DNA of 64,000 nt, from contig NC_064539.1 of assembly GCF_023856365.1 (NCBI RefSeq), positions 14,087,519 through 14,151,518 of the forward strand, read 5' to 3'. A program made the position numbers and the translations under genes. Of this stretch, positions 1 through 12,085 are shown piece by piece. The notes beneath the pieces were generated by a model. That model saw only the letters and a list, made by a program, of their open reading frames with translations, was not told the DNA's origin and did not search any database. Source of the DNA: Brienomyrus brachyistius. Its lineage: Eukaryota > Chordata > Actinopteri > Osteoglossiformes > Mormyridae. How positions within the stretch are numbered: position 1 is the first letter of the stretch; every line of letters starts with the position of its first letter.

Positions 1-2775
1 GGTATGTGGCTGCCACTGTCATCTCCATCGCGCACATTGACAGCCTGAAGATGGAGACGGAGACGTCGGCACCCGGTGAGCAGCCCAAGTTCCTGGGTGT
101 CAGGTGAGTACTACATGTGTCCTCCTCATCATGGAAGCAAAGCTGCACATTATCAGCTATGCCAAAGTGTCCTCCTCATCATGGAAGCAAAGCTGCACAT
201 TATCAGCTATGCCAAAGGTTCACCAGCGGAAACCACAGCAAGCAGAATAAATCTCCACCAGACAAGTTTCCTTCATAATTTACAAGAAAAATGAATAATG
301 TGATTGTTTTGTGTATAATTTGACTTAAAAGTAAAAATATGGAAGCTCTAGATTGAAATATAGAAATATATAAACTTGTAAATTTAGTCCCACAAAGGCA
401 AATTTCCGATTTAATTTCATTTTAATTTGTATTTTTTAATATTTAACTTGAAAATACATGAATAGCATGAGTTAGATTGTGTTGATGGGAATGTACCGTA
501 TACATTGTAAAATGTTGGGCAGATTTATAAAATCTGCAGTACAATGTTATCAATCTTCCTTCTGCTATATTCGTGCAAGTCAGATTTGCTCCCTTTCACC
601 AGTTTGACCTTAATTATGATAATAATAATAATAAACACTATAATGATGCGGATAAAATAAAGCATATTATTATAACTAAATCTTGGTTTTTTTAGGGAGC
701 AAAGGGTGACTGGTATCCTTGTCTTTATTCTGACTGGCCTCTCTGTACTCATGGCTCCAATACTTAAGGTACATCGCTGACTCTGCCTTTCTATATATGG
801 GATTCCTCCACAGCTTAAATAAGGACAGTGCAAGGATGCACACACATATAGTTTTAACGATCACAAAGTTAATCATCAAAAATTTATTAGAATTCCTTGT
901 TCTTTTTTTTAACATTTAACTATAACTGTCCTCATCACCATACACAAGACTAACCATGGTAACTTGCAAAAAAAGACTTGGACTCACGCTGCTAAATTTA
1001 ATAATTTAAACAAACTACTCAACACATGCACAAGCAGTGGGTGTCTGACCCACTTCCTTAGAAAGCTTCTCTTTAATGAAGGGGTAGGTACATGCTAAGA
1101 AGTGTCTCCTTGTGGTTAATACAGTATAAGAAATAACCAGTACAGTATAAGCTGATTATCTAGCTTTTTATTTGTACTTTTTATGACTAGTTTGTCATTA
1201 TCTCACACACTAGTTGTATTAATAGCTTCTTTGCTTATTTTAGAGAGTGTGTATTTCCAACCTTTTTCTCTGTCCTTCAGTACATTCCCATGCCAGTACT
1301 GTACGGAATATTCCTCTACATGGGTGTGGCATCGCTCAGTGGTGTGCAGGTGAGTTTGCCACTTGGGAGGGAAGAAGGAAGGAAGGGGTTGCAAAGTAGG
1401 ACTTAAAAGAGGTCACAGGTTGGTGTACAGTCAAAACAGGTTCACTAACATTCTGTTTCTGTCCGACTTCTGTAGTTTATGGATCGCCTCAAACTGCTGT
1501 TCATGCCTGCCAAACATCAGCCAGACTTGATCTACCTTCGACATGTACCTCTTCGCAGGATCCATCTTTTCACCTTCATCCAAGTACTCTGTTTGGCACT
1601 CCTGTGGATCCTTAAGTCTACGGTGGCTGCAATAGTCTTCCCAGTCATGGTTGGTCCAAAGCTGCGCTTTGATACCATGTTACCATGACCGTAGAATGAC
1701 TGATGCTAATGTGCATCTAGTGACGTTGACCATTTCTTGTTGTGATGAGTCCGGACGTCGTCTGTTGAGTAATGGCTTGAGTGTTCCTTTGCAGATCCTG
1801 GCACTGGTGGCAGTGAGGAAGGCCATGGACTACATCTTCTCTCAGCATGACCTCAGCTACTTGGATGATGTCATTCCCGAGAAAGACAAGAAAAAGAAGG
1901 AAGATGAGAAGAAGAAGAAGAAGAAAGATAGTATAGACAGTGATGCTGAGGATGTAAGTGTGATATTGCAGGATTAGTATCTAGTAAAATATGTGTTTTA
2001 TGTTGTAAATCCTAATATGAATAAGTCCTTTTCTTGTTCCTTGTGCATAGGAATTAGTTTTTTTTTTTTAACCTGATGTCATTTTTTGTAGCATCCAGAA
2101 GTGATTCAGGGCTTTTTAAATATGCATTATATTCTATAAGCTGTTGGTATCGACTTCAGCCACCTCTTAACCCTTTTTCACATCTCCTTCACAGTCTGAC
2201 TTCCCCTATCGAGAAACACTGCCCGGAATTAAAATACCCATGGATATTCTGGAGCAGGAGCCCTTTTTGAGTGACAAAAGTCCTGTCAGTAAGTAGAGCC
2301 ATTCAGTAACAGTCTGAAATTATGGAACAGGAGCCCATTCTGAACTGGTATTTTTCAGAAACTGACAGAGGTCCTTAATTTTCCATTAATTTTCCTGACC
2401 GTTGCTTTCATAGTCACAAACAAATTGAATCCAAATTACACAAGAAGCATAAGTTTAACCGTGTAAAGTAGATATTGACCTCTTTCTGCTAGTGGAAGTG
2501 TTGTATGATATTCAGAGTTGTTATATGACAGCTTATAAACAGCAGATACTTTTGCTGTATATTGTGCTAAAGGCATTTTGTAATTTGAATATGGTGTGTT
2601 TTAAAACCCTGTAATCTGAACTTCAGTTGAACATGTATCTCAAAAATAGTAAACACAGGGTTTAGGAGGGTGAGTCTGAACATGGATCCTTGCTTGTGGT
2701 AATCAGAAGTGGTATGCATGTTCTTCCATAGGAGAGAAGTCCTCCTCTTTCCTTGACCCACACTCCGCATGCTGA
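1..2775 (+). CDS. slc4a4: SLC4A4 (NBCe1) sodium bicarbonate cotransporter, last seven coding exons
   Basis: Partial gene; the 5' part lies before the window. NBCe1 is a plasma-membrane electrogenic Na+/HCO3- cotransporter acting in epithelial bicarbonate transport and pH control. Exons by splice sites and translation: 1-103, 696-768, 1281-1349, 1476-1649, 1795-1953, 2195-2288 and 2732-2775 (TGA 2773-2775). Introns start GT and end AG, and phases join cleanly. Translation gives [25 protein letters not shown], then hydrophobic membrane segments, [38 protein letters not shown], and the lysine-rich cytosolic tail [12 protein letters not shown]. After that come [16 protein letters not shown] and the C-terminus [11 protein letters not shown]. 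Order and sequence match SLC4A4 better than SLC4A5, A7 or A8, because the KIPMD-EQ-PFLSD tail and the terminal Cys are typical of NBCe1-A/B. The last junction joins codon A|GA. Paralogue (4a or 4b) cannot be told. Confidence 0.95.
117..216 (+). repeat. 50-bp tandem duplication in SLC4A4 intron
   Basis: Two adjacent copies, 117-166 and 167-216, each beginning gtgtcctcctcatcatgg and appearing identical. They start 13 bp after the donor site of the first exon. Too short to be a gene; a recent local duplication. Confidence 0.9.
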
Positions 2776-4874
2776 GTGGCTGAACTATATCCGGGCCAGT
2801 TTGGTGGTGAGGTAAGCTTACAGCTCGCTGTCTTCAACTGATCCCCCATGTATTATTTAAATAGTTTGGTTAATGGATGTTTCTAAGCCTAATAATGAGC
2901 AATCAAAAGACAAATGATTTTTTTTAAATAGAGCCCCTCCTGTAGTGCATCTGGTAATGATTTGCACAGACAGCTTTCTGTCATTACATCTTTATGGATT
3001 GTTATACATTATACACTAATTGCACAAATTGGCCTCTGATATACAAGTGAAATCTACTTGAAATGCAATGTTGCTTTCATACCAGAAATGATATTCCACC
3101 AAGTTATGTCTCATTTAAGATTTGTCACCAGAAAGCACTAATTGTACCAATGCAATATTTAAGACAAAATTCTTAAGTTAATATTTTAACCACCTGGAAT
3201 GTCTTTTCAAATCTGCTAGTGTTAGCTTTTAAGTTAGTTAGTGTGGTTTCATGACCAACTTAACGAACCATTTAAGCGTGAATCAGGTGTTCTTTAACGT
3301 TCTTGGTTTTGTTTTAGTTGCATGTTTAAAGGTCACTACATCATCATTAGACTGGAGCAAAGTGTTACATACCTAAATGGTCCAGTAATGGGATTTTAAT
3401 GTAACAATTCCCTTTTTCTGTATGTTTTTTGACGCAGGATGGTGAGGGAGTCAGAAATTATTCCTAACATTTTAAGATTGTTAAAGAACTGTGTCATGAT
3501 AGACATGTTTGTGGTAATACCTACCACTTTTTCCCCTAAGCCAACATGCTTTGTATCTTGTATGTATTAAATTCAACAGAACTTTACAATTGGTATGGAC
3601 TGTTAGTTGACATTTAGATGATTTTTTGCCTGCAAAATGCTGAAAGAATTAGATTTTCTCAATTGGTAAAGGTTTCAGCAACAGTTATGTGAAAGTACTC
3701 ATTATCCCAAGTCATGTCTTTTTTTTTTTTTTTTTTTTTGTCTTTAGGGGGGGAGGGGAAACGGTGCCTCAGAGGAGAACCTTGAAGACTAAGGCAAGGG
3801 GTCCTTTTTGGAGAACCATGCCCAAGGTCTTTCTAGTTAATTTTGTGAATTCCTTTTAATGACACATTTCCATAGTGGGAAAAAAAGAAAATAAATTCCT
3901 TAATTAGGGTAAGAGGTGAGGAAGGGTTGTTTAAAAATTGTTTTGGTCAAACTTGAAGGATCCTTTCTACTCCTCTTTTCCTTGAAAAGAATGAATGTAT
4001 CGTCAACTAAACGAAAACATTAAGATATGCCTAGTTTATATTTAACAGCAGATGCCATAGTTGACGTACAAAGAAACCTTTTAAATGTGAAAAAAAACTT
4101 TGTCCCCTCTGCCGAACGTTTCGAAAACTGCTGTTCAGTACACATATCATCCTTACTATGCAAAACCTCCCTGTGTCTTCTGATGAACATATAAAAACAA
4201 TAGAATTATGGGATATCCTTTTTTGTGGGCCTTATCTGAACTTCTTAATTTTCTTAAAGAACTAATCAACTTTTCCAGTAGTAGGAGAAAATATTTTTTA
4301 TAGTTCTACCTCTGTCATTCTATTAAATTGTTTTGCTTTGTAATGACTACATCATGATTTTAATATTTCAGACTTTCACCTTCAGTGATGTCCTATAACT
4401 TTTGTATGAATCTAAGAAAAGAATTGTTATGGAGATGCACATAAGTAACAGAGAATGTGATAATGTTAAATGTGTTCACACAAGATTATGATTTTACAGT
4501 TTGTGTAGGTACGTTAAGTTTTTGAATGGTAATTAAGTTAATATAATGTAATTTTAAATGGACTGGCATGATCTGTATACAGTACTTTTGTTTCTCATGA
4601 ATTTATCACTGCATTTTGGATTAATGACACCAGCAGTTATACAACTGTTATTGCTGCCCTAAACTGTCTAACTCACTGAAAGAATGAATGCTTGGTCTTT
4701 TCTATACCAAGAAATACAATGGTCTGTATGTGTTTGGTATGTTTAACAAAGAACAATATTAATATATTAACACGTTATTATGAAATGTGGTATTCTAAAA
4801 GGTTGGTGTTTTCCAAACCCAGAAATTCAATGGTCTGTATATGTTTGGTATCTGTAACAAAAAATAATATAATA
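2776..4874 (+). other. Probable SLC4A4 3' UTR
   Basis: AT-rich, no protein-like frame, no recognised transposon. It follows the stop codon directly, and SLC4A4 transcripts are known for long 3' UTRs. An AATAAA-like word lies near 3890, and others near 5563 and 5640 after the MITE, so the true end cannot be fixed. A T-run lies at about 3719-3739. A strong donor-like AG|GTAAGC sits at 2810-2816, inside the start of this region (see findings). Confidence 0.45.
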
Positions 4875-5157
4875 CAGACACTCCTCTACTTACGAACTTT
4901 CAACGTAGGAACTTTCAGACATACGAACAAAGAGGACTGAAAGTCAAAATTGTGTTCATCGTGGTCCCGTTTCCTGTCCCCAACAATTTTTTTTTGTGCG
5001 CGCCAATTCCGCCTAGCATGACTTCTGCCCATTACTCTCGGCTCACAGCAGCGTAGCGTGCGTACTCCCAGCATCCTAATTCTTTTCAGGTTACGAACAT
5101 TTCAGGTTATGAACAGTCGTTCGGAATGTATCTCATTCATAAGTAGAGGAGCATCTG
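4875..5157. mobile_element. MITE copy 1 (TA target, imperfect terminal inverted repeats)
   Basis: Ends read CAGACACTCCTCTACTTAC and, inverted, CAGATGCTCCTCTACTTAT, flanked by TA on each side (4873-4874 and 5158-5159). The 283-bp body has no coding capacity. Related copies lie at 54558-54922 and 57578-57760 (minus). TA duplication suggests a Tc1/mariner-type mover, but the family is not named. Confidence 0.75.
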
Positions 5158-5159
5158 TA

Positions 5160-5750
5160 CATTATTATAAAATGTTGCATTCTAAAAGGTTTTAGAACGC
5201 AGGATAGCATGCTATGCAGAATATTTTCTTTAAAAATCTAATGGACGCATTATACTGTAGATATCACTGGCAAGAGTTTACTTGATGTACCATTTTGGTA
5301 AGAGTTTGAATTTTGATTAATAATTCCAAGGATTTATTAAGTCTTCCACTACTGAATTTGTTCATCTCTGAACAAAATCAATCGTTTGTTTGTCTTAATA
5401 TACAATGCTTGAGTTATGGGGTTTTTGTTCATGTTTTGTTTTTATTTTTTATTTTTCCAAACCAATGTAGGTTTTCACCAGTATGCACACTATATTAGTA
5501 AAGTAAATGCAATAATGGTTAAAGACCTTATGCCATTTAAGTCATTTGTTGCTGTTTTGAATAAAAGATTAAAGTGATTTTTTTAAAGAAAAATTTATAT
5601 CATATGGATAGAATTTGTATTTTTCAGAAAATGTATATTAAATAAACTCGTAAAGCTTCCCTTTATTTGTGTCATTCTCTGAAGATGGATTTATTCTAGT
5701 TCATAGCTCCATAAAAAGAAATGGGAAATAATTGCTGTGAAACTATTAAC
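5160..5750. other. Non-coding, nothing recognised
   Basis: AT-rich sequence with AATAAA-like words near 5563 and 5640 that could end the SLC4A4 transcript. No exon or repeat recognised. Confidence 0.4.
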
Positions 5751-5754
5751 ATCC

Positions 5755-6020
5755 GTTTACACCCATTCATCAGTTTTCCACAACTGCTTTCCCTCGTATT
5801 TTCCTTATTACTTGGATCCTTTCTGGATGGGACAATGGTTAACCATGGGAAGCTTGCACATAGTACTGGTGGTTCAGCTTCAGCAGATCGCTGTGTCTTT
5901 GTGTGGGAAATTTTGCGCACACAAACACAGGGAGAACATGCTCCATACACACAGAGAAGGGTCAAATTCAAGCCCAGAGCTCCTAGAGGTGTGCCAAGGA
6001 CCCTGCTGAGCTCCATGCCA
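5755..6020 (-). mobile_element. Old V-SINE-like remnant
   Basis: Decayed copy read on the minus strand: the words ccattcatcagttttccac, agggagaacatgctcc and tccatacacacagagaa correspond to the tail and central domain of the younger SINEs at 12086, 34325 and 52080. Both strands carry chance open frames here that are not genes. Confidence 0.5.
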
Positions 6021-6118
6021 CTTGAGTGTAAAATTACTCTTAAGAAATTAAATATCATTAACCTCCCGTGTCACTTCTTCATTGATCTTGAGAAAGTCCC
6101 ATGTTACAAGCTGTTTAT

Positions 6119-6146
6119 GGAGGGGGGGGGGGAGGGGGGGGGGGTC
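6119..6146 (+). repeat. G-rich low-complexity tract
   Basis: Two G runs of about nine separated by an A, followed by a T-rich stretch. Confidence 0.9.
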
Positions 6147-6209
6147 CTTTTTTCTTTTTTTGTTCCATTGCCATATGTGACAGCACAGCTGATGCCTAAT
6201 ATATAACCA

Positions 6210-7960
6210 AGTGCGGTCCCACATGGGGAATATCTTTTCATGGCATTGTTCAGCTGTTTGCCAAGATATTCTAGTTATTACATTAAATACAAAAAAAGTG
6301 TTTGCTGGCTTTAAGCTTTAAAAATGATCATCTGACATTTTGGTAATTTTATCTCTGGTTAACAGGATACTTCTCTGTCCATTGTTTTTCATTGCACACT
6401 AAATAAATCTTAGCAAATGAGTTAACCATGACCTGACTGCCTCCCAAGGATTCTCACATATCAGAATGCCTTTAGTCAGTCTAAAGATTATCGTTGAACA
6501 GCGTGAACTCTCTTACGGCATACAGTAGTTATCTGTACAAGGCCATGTTGTTAAAGAAGATATATTCCAATCTTTTGTATTACTAAGGTCAAATATTTAT
6601 TTAAGGCTAAAAAAACCTTGACAAATTAAGTTTTGTTTTTTAAAATATATACACTGTAATGCCCAGTGGACATTCCCAAAAATGCACAAATCAAATCTAG
6701 TGCAACATGAACAGAACTGCAATTTTGTTTACACTTTCCATTTTGCTATCCCAACTGAAATGGCTATAGTTTAGACATGGATGCATCATTATATGATTTA
6801 ATAATTTCCCAATGTAATATATGTATGTCAACTTTGAAAAGTACCAGTATTTCAAAAGCATTTCACTGACTATTATCAGAATGTCTTCAGTTGGGCGCTA
6901 ATCTCCATGAGTCATGAACATATGTTCTATAGTACTGGTACTGTAAAGATTTCTGGCTATTACATTGCAGGAAATTATGCATCTAAGGAAAATTAGATTT
7001 CTGGTCATAAGTTCAATTGTATCACAAGATTTTAGAGGTGACCCACCCATTAATCGCTTCGGATTATACTGTCACCTCCAGACAAAGACAATTAATTGCC
7101 AAAAATTAGGCCTCGCTTTGATCTTGCAGTTTTCCCACAGCGTTTTCCACAACATCTGATTAATGGTTACAGGTGCTCTGTGTGAAAACCCAGAGATAAT
7201 TTGTCCCAAGGTCGCTGGAGTGTAAAGATCATTACTACAACCTGATTTTTATAAACCAGAGTAATTGTTTAAACTTGACACACCATTTAGTTAGATTTAA
7301 CTTAAATTACATTTGTCATTTAAAAATCCAACATTGTTGTAATATAGAAGTTCTATGTGTGTCAAGGATATCAGACTAACTATCCAGCTAACTATCAACT
7401 TTTCTGTATCTGCCTACCAAGTCAACTATCTAATAAACTATTACTGCAACAAGCCATACTGTTCTAAAGATCTTATTGGAGAAAATTTTTAAAAATGCCA
7501 ATAATGATTAGAGCGAGTTGTTCCATTAGTCCTTTGTGAGTCAGTTACTGATTCGGAAAGACCCTCGACAATGTTTTACTCAATTTATAAACATTGTTCC
7601 CAGATAAAAAAAAAAAATAAAAAAAAAGTTTGCACATACTTGAAAACATATTTGTGGATTTTATAATTGCATCCTCATAAACAGGAATCGGCTTCCTTAT
7701 TTTTTTCCCCACATTTGTATTATTATGCGTATTTGCAATAAACTCGAGGTTTGATAAACATTCATTAGGTCTTTTTTAGCTGCATGGAATCTGATGCCAT
7801 CTAGTGGTGAAGTCTTGCACCATAGGTAGGTCTTTCCGGGCAACATCAGAGTAATAAAATAAAGCTGTTGACGTAACTTTAAAAAGGTTGAAGACAAAAT
7901 AAGACAAACCAAAGCAGCAGGAACATCTTCCCAACATGAAATTTAATACAATTAAAAATA
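6210..7960. other. Intergenic, nothing recognised
   Basis: AT-rich DNA with an A-rich stretch at 7606-7626. No exon, RNA or named repeat seen. Confidence 0.4.
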
Positions 7961-7962
7961 TT

Positions 7963-8500
7963 ACATAAGAACATAAGAAATTTACAAACGAGAGGAGGCC
8001 ATTTGGCCCCATCAAGCTCGGTTGGGATGAACTCAACTATTAGCTCAGTTTTTGAAATCTTATCTAGCTCTGATTTAAAGGATCCCAGGGTTTCAGCTTG
8101 CACTACACTAACAGGAAGACTATTCCATACTCTAACTACACGCTGTGTAAAGAAGTGCTTTCTCAAATCCCTCTTAAAGTATTCTCCCACTATGGCCATA
8201 AGTTCCTGTATTTGAATTAATATTGAAGTAACTATTTGGTCGAACAGCATCCACACCTGTTAAAATCTTATATACCTGGATCATGTCCCCCCTTAGTCTC
8301 CTTGGCATAAGGCTGAACAGATTCAGCTCAGCTAACCTCTCCTCATAAGACATTCCTCTAAAACCTGGAATTATTCTTGTAGCCCTATGTTTAACCCTTT
8401 CCAATGCAGAAAAATATTCAAGGTAGGGTATTACCAAGGAATTGTATAATCTTAGCATCACCTCTCTTGACTTAAACTCCACACACCTAGAGAGAGAACA
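7963..8500 (-). mobile_element. CR1-like LINE, 3' end with RT C-terminal pseudogene
   Basis: Minus-strand translation contains the tail of a non-LTR reverse transcriptase: ALERVKHRATRIIPG, MSYEERLAELNLFSL and RLRGDMIQVYKILTG. A second frame carries FTQRVVRVWNSLP and [10 protein letters not shown], so at least one frameshift is present. The 3' end is the sequence that reads on the plus strand aacataagaaatttacaaac. Copies of the same family lie at 28795, 40392, 45822 and 56825. The 5' part is missing, as usual for reverse-transcribed insertions. Confidence 0.85.
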
Positions 8501-8503
8501 CAA

Positions 8504-8550
8504 CATCCATCCATCCATCCATTTTCCAAACCGCTTATCCTATTGGGTCG
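8504..8550 (-). mobile_element. Severely truncated SINE tail
   Basis: About 47 bp: (CATC)n then the word ttttccaaaccgcttatcc and gggtcgcggg, which is only the last part of the V-SINE-like element, minus strand. The short word acaac flanks it on both sides, a possible short target duplication. Confidence 0.7.
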
Positions 8551-8923
8551 CGGGTATTTACAACATTTAAATAGTAAATATACATAGTATCAAAAAGTAA
8601 GTGGCTTGAACATCACTATAGTGTAAATGGAGCTCTGTTGTAACATCAGAGTCATTATTGTGATAGGCAGCTGTCCTGTATTTTGTTATCTAAATGTAAT
8701 ATCTGTACTAAGATTACCTGAAGAAAGCATAGCTGCAGTCCCACAAAGCATTGCAATGACACATTGTAAATTATGGGACAGTTACTCCTTTTGGGAACCA
8801 GGTGGGAGTATATGTATGTTTTCACATAATAATGGCGTTACATGATAATTACCAACACAATTCAAGGCGCATTATTGAAGAAAGTTAACTTCTGACCATC
8901 AACATTGTGAATTGCTAAATAAC

Positions 8924-9498
8924 CAGGGATGGGAACAAGTCATGCCTTGGCAAGTCCGAGTCAAGTCTATTCAAGACATTGCAGTCTGAGTTAAGTGTCA
9001 GGTCATTTGCCCTCAAGTCCAGTCTTTCCATCATTTTTGCTGTCAAGTCACAAGTCATCAAAGTCCCAATCAAGTTGTATCATTTAACCATGTCAGTTTT
9101 TTTGCTGCAGCAAAAACCCACCACAGTAGGTTGTAGGATATGTTCTTTATAGGCAGAGATAGGTTGAAACGAGTGACCACGTCTGGTTATCCTCACACAG
9201 TTTTTATTTGCAGAGAATGATGCATCTGTCTAACAATCTATCTCAGGAGACTTGGCATTCAGCCAATTGAAAATGCAGACAGCAGAGAATTAATATACAC
9301 TTAAATTATAAAATGTATGTTTTGGTATCCAGAGGGGAACTATAACCTCAAGTCTGGTCCAAATCTCAAGTATTTGCATCAAATCCAAGTCAAGTTCAAG
9401 TCTTCCCATCAGTTTTACCAAGTTGAGTCACAAGTCATCAAATTTGTGACTTGAGTACGAGTCAAGTCACAAGTCAGTGACTCAAGTTCCCATCTCTG
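8924..9498. mobile_element. hAT-like MITE built of AAGTC words
   Basis: Termini are CAGGGATGGGAAC and, inverted, CAGAGATGGGAAC. The inner sequence repeats the word aagtc and its inverse many times. Flanking 8-mers taaataac (8916-8923) and ttaatgac (9499-9506) agree at six of eight bases, fitting the 8-bp target duplication of hAT elements. No transposase. Confidence 0.75.
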
Positions 9499-9509
9499 TT
9501 AATGACCAC

Positions 9510-10310
9510 ACGAATACTAATATTGTGTGGGTTTTCCCTGGGTACTCCATTCTACTCCATCCTAAATTTCCCATTTCAATATTTCATATAAAGACTGACC
9601 AGATGGTTGTAATCACCTGTAACCACATTAATAGCTATGGTCCTCCAAAAGTCATATTTTTTTTATTAATGGTTTATGTTTGTAAGAGTCATGTTAGACT
9701 TGGTGTTCCTTCAGGGTATTTTCTTTGTTTGACATACATAGCTAAACTGCCATTTAGTCTACTGCCATTACTGAATATATGCCCCAGTGTGGTGTTCAGC
9801 AAACACTGCAGTTCTAAGAAAAACTGAAAAAGACAATTCATCAGCATACTGTAGCATTTTTATTTTCTATTTTATTTCTCATTTTTTATTCTAATCAGTT
9901 TTTAAAATATTAATTAAATCCAGATTTTTACTTTTTAGAAGACAGTAGTCTGATTTCCCTTAGATTTGTAGTTCTTTTTCAATCTTTCTTCTTCCATTAT
10001 AGATTTCATTCCTTACAGAATAACCTGGATTTTGTGTATCTGAAATCTCCTTCATTAATGCTTTGCTGGTAGATAGCAATTATAAGATCATTTACAGTAA
10101 ATTGTTATGACTACCAAAAGCCACATTTTCAAATATTTTCCAAACTAATTTACCTGTATTACTGTATGTTGTACCAGTACCAGTATAGGGTGTTGTACCA
10201 TTGTACCAGTATAGGGTGCAAATACACCCTGGTTAAATCGACTATGCTCACGAACACTTTGATACAGATATGATGCCAGTTCACACACTCACACACTTTG
10301 AGAAATTTAG
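9510..10310. other. Intergenic, nothing recognised
   Basis: AT-rich. A small direct duplication of gtaccagtatagggtg lies at about 10180-10220. No gene seen. Confidence 0.4.
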
Positions 10311-10901
10311 GTCGCCAGTTGGGGTCAGGAGGACATTGTCCACTTTTTCTCCCGCTCCAGCAGTAGTCTGCTTTGAGAGGGTTTTTTGTGGTTTTTCGGC
10401 CTCCCTAGAGTAACTTTGCTTTATTTTAGTTATATGTGGTTCAGCAGGAAGTTAGTCTCAGGTAGGTAAGTGTTAATTTGGTTATTATTTTGGTTATTTT
10501 AAAAGTTTAATTTCAAAGGTTTTTTATCTCTGACGCTGTCGGATAATTTGAAAAGTTCCATTTTAACGCAAGTGTTAATTTAGTGTTTTATTGTACTCGG
10601 CACTTTATTGTTTTAACTATGCATTAATTAGATCAACTAAAAGTTAAATAGGCTATAGTAATATACTGGACTGGGAGTAAAGGACAGGGTCATAGTAAGT
10701 TAGGTAATTATGGGGCCAGCTCAGCGTTTGCAAGATGTTTGCCCTTCTGGATGTTTGCGTCCAGTTGGACTTCATTTGTGAATGATGTAAGCTAGTGGAC
10801 TCACTCATGGTCAAGGTTCGTGACCTCGAGGAGCAACTGGCTCTCATGCGACACAACAAGGAATTAGAGGAGAGAGTTTATACGCCTTTTAGGGAGACAG
10901 T

Positions 10902-11447
10902 GTGTCTTCACAAGCGGGGAGGGGGGAGAATGAAGAACAGGGAGGTCGAGAGAGCTGGGTGAACGTAGGTCATAGATGCAGAAAAGGGCGTACACAGTTT
11001 ACAGAGGTGGCATCACCTGACGTGACGGTTTCTAACTGCTTTCAGGTGCTTCCAACTTTAGAGCCGGAAGAGACTGGGGAGGCAGGTGGGCCTATTGGCA
11101 CCAAGGAGCCGCCTACCCCCAGGAAGAGGGAGGTTGTGGTAGTAGGGGATTCAGTTATTACAGGTGTAGATAGGTATGTGTACACCCATGATAGAGGGTT
11201 CCATACGGTGTCTTGCTTGCCTGGTGCCCAGGTAGGGGACCTTCTGAATCGTGTGGACAGGCTTTTGTCCCCAGCTGAGGTGGATCCAGTGGTCATGGTG
11301 CATGTTGGCACCAATGACACAGGAAAGGGCAGGAGGGCTGTTCTGCAGGATAAATTTATAGAAGTCGTGGATAAGCTTAGAAGCAGAACGTCCACGGTGG
11401 TATTCTCTGGAATACTTCCTGTGCCATGTGCAAGCCAGCTGAGCTAA
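10902..11447 (+). pseudogene. LINE ORF1 with SGNH esterase-like domain, frameshifted
   Basis: The 181-residue open frame carries VVVVGDSVITGVDR (GDS nucleophile block), then PVVMVHVGTNDTGKG (GxND block) and STVVFSGILPVP, the esterase-type ORF1 known from CR1-clade LINEs. The last catalytic block is not in this frame. About 80-110 bases after its stop, another frame reads FKPDRLHLNQRGIGKA, giving the expected DxxH. So the domain is complete but broken by a frameshift or stop near 11447. Confidence 0.75.
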
Positions 11448-11718
11448 GTTAGCTGAGATAAGGAGATTAAATGCGGGGCTAAAAGAGTGGTGTAGGAAAG
11501 AGGGGTTTAGGTTTACGGGGCACTGGGGACCTGTTCAAGCCAGACAGGTTGCATCTGAACCAGAGGGGAATTGGGAAGGCGTATGTGTAGAGTAGTTGAG
11601 GAATGTTTAAACTAGGAACTGCGAGGGCTGGGAGGCTAGTTAAGAATATAGGCGGGGAGAGACGGAAAGCCCCAATTAATATTAATATTAAAATTGGGCA
11701 CTGTAAAAGGTCTACCCT

Positions 11719-11943
11719 TTGCGGTCTGTATTGAAATGTAGGAGTATTAGAAACAAAATTCATGATTTAGAGGCCTTAATTTCGTCAGACACTTATGACA
11801 TTATAGGAATAACAGAAACATGGATGAGTGACAATGATGGAGAAGAATATAATACGAATGGTTACACATTGTTCCGAGGAGCCCGGATAGATGTTGCAGT
11901 ATATGAACGTAAAAGAAAACTTGCAGGCAAGGGAGCTCACTGA
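11719..11943 (+). pseudogene. LINE ORF2 endonuclease, N-terminal fragment
   Basis: Translation SIRNKIHDLEALISSDTYD followed by IIGITETWMSD is the start of an apurinic-type endonuclease of non-LTR retrotransposons (N...LxxL...ETW). Further endonuclease-like sequence (NSNGLIVGVCYKAP) lies at about 11990-12050 in another frame. Confidence 0.8.
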
Positions 11944-12085
11944 TAAAAATAAAAGTACAGAAGCTGTATGGATAAAACTAGATGCTAAAAATTCAAATGG
12001 ACTAATTGTCGGTGTTTGTTATAAAGCACCTAATATAGCTGCATAGGAAAGCAGAATGTTATATGATGATATCAGGATTCTGAGT

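Noticed and set aside
5696..6206. Overlapping open frames of 90-161 residues on both strands
   Set aside because: They overlap a decayed SINE and a G-run, have no domain and are open on both strands.
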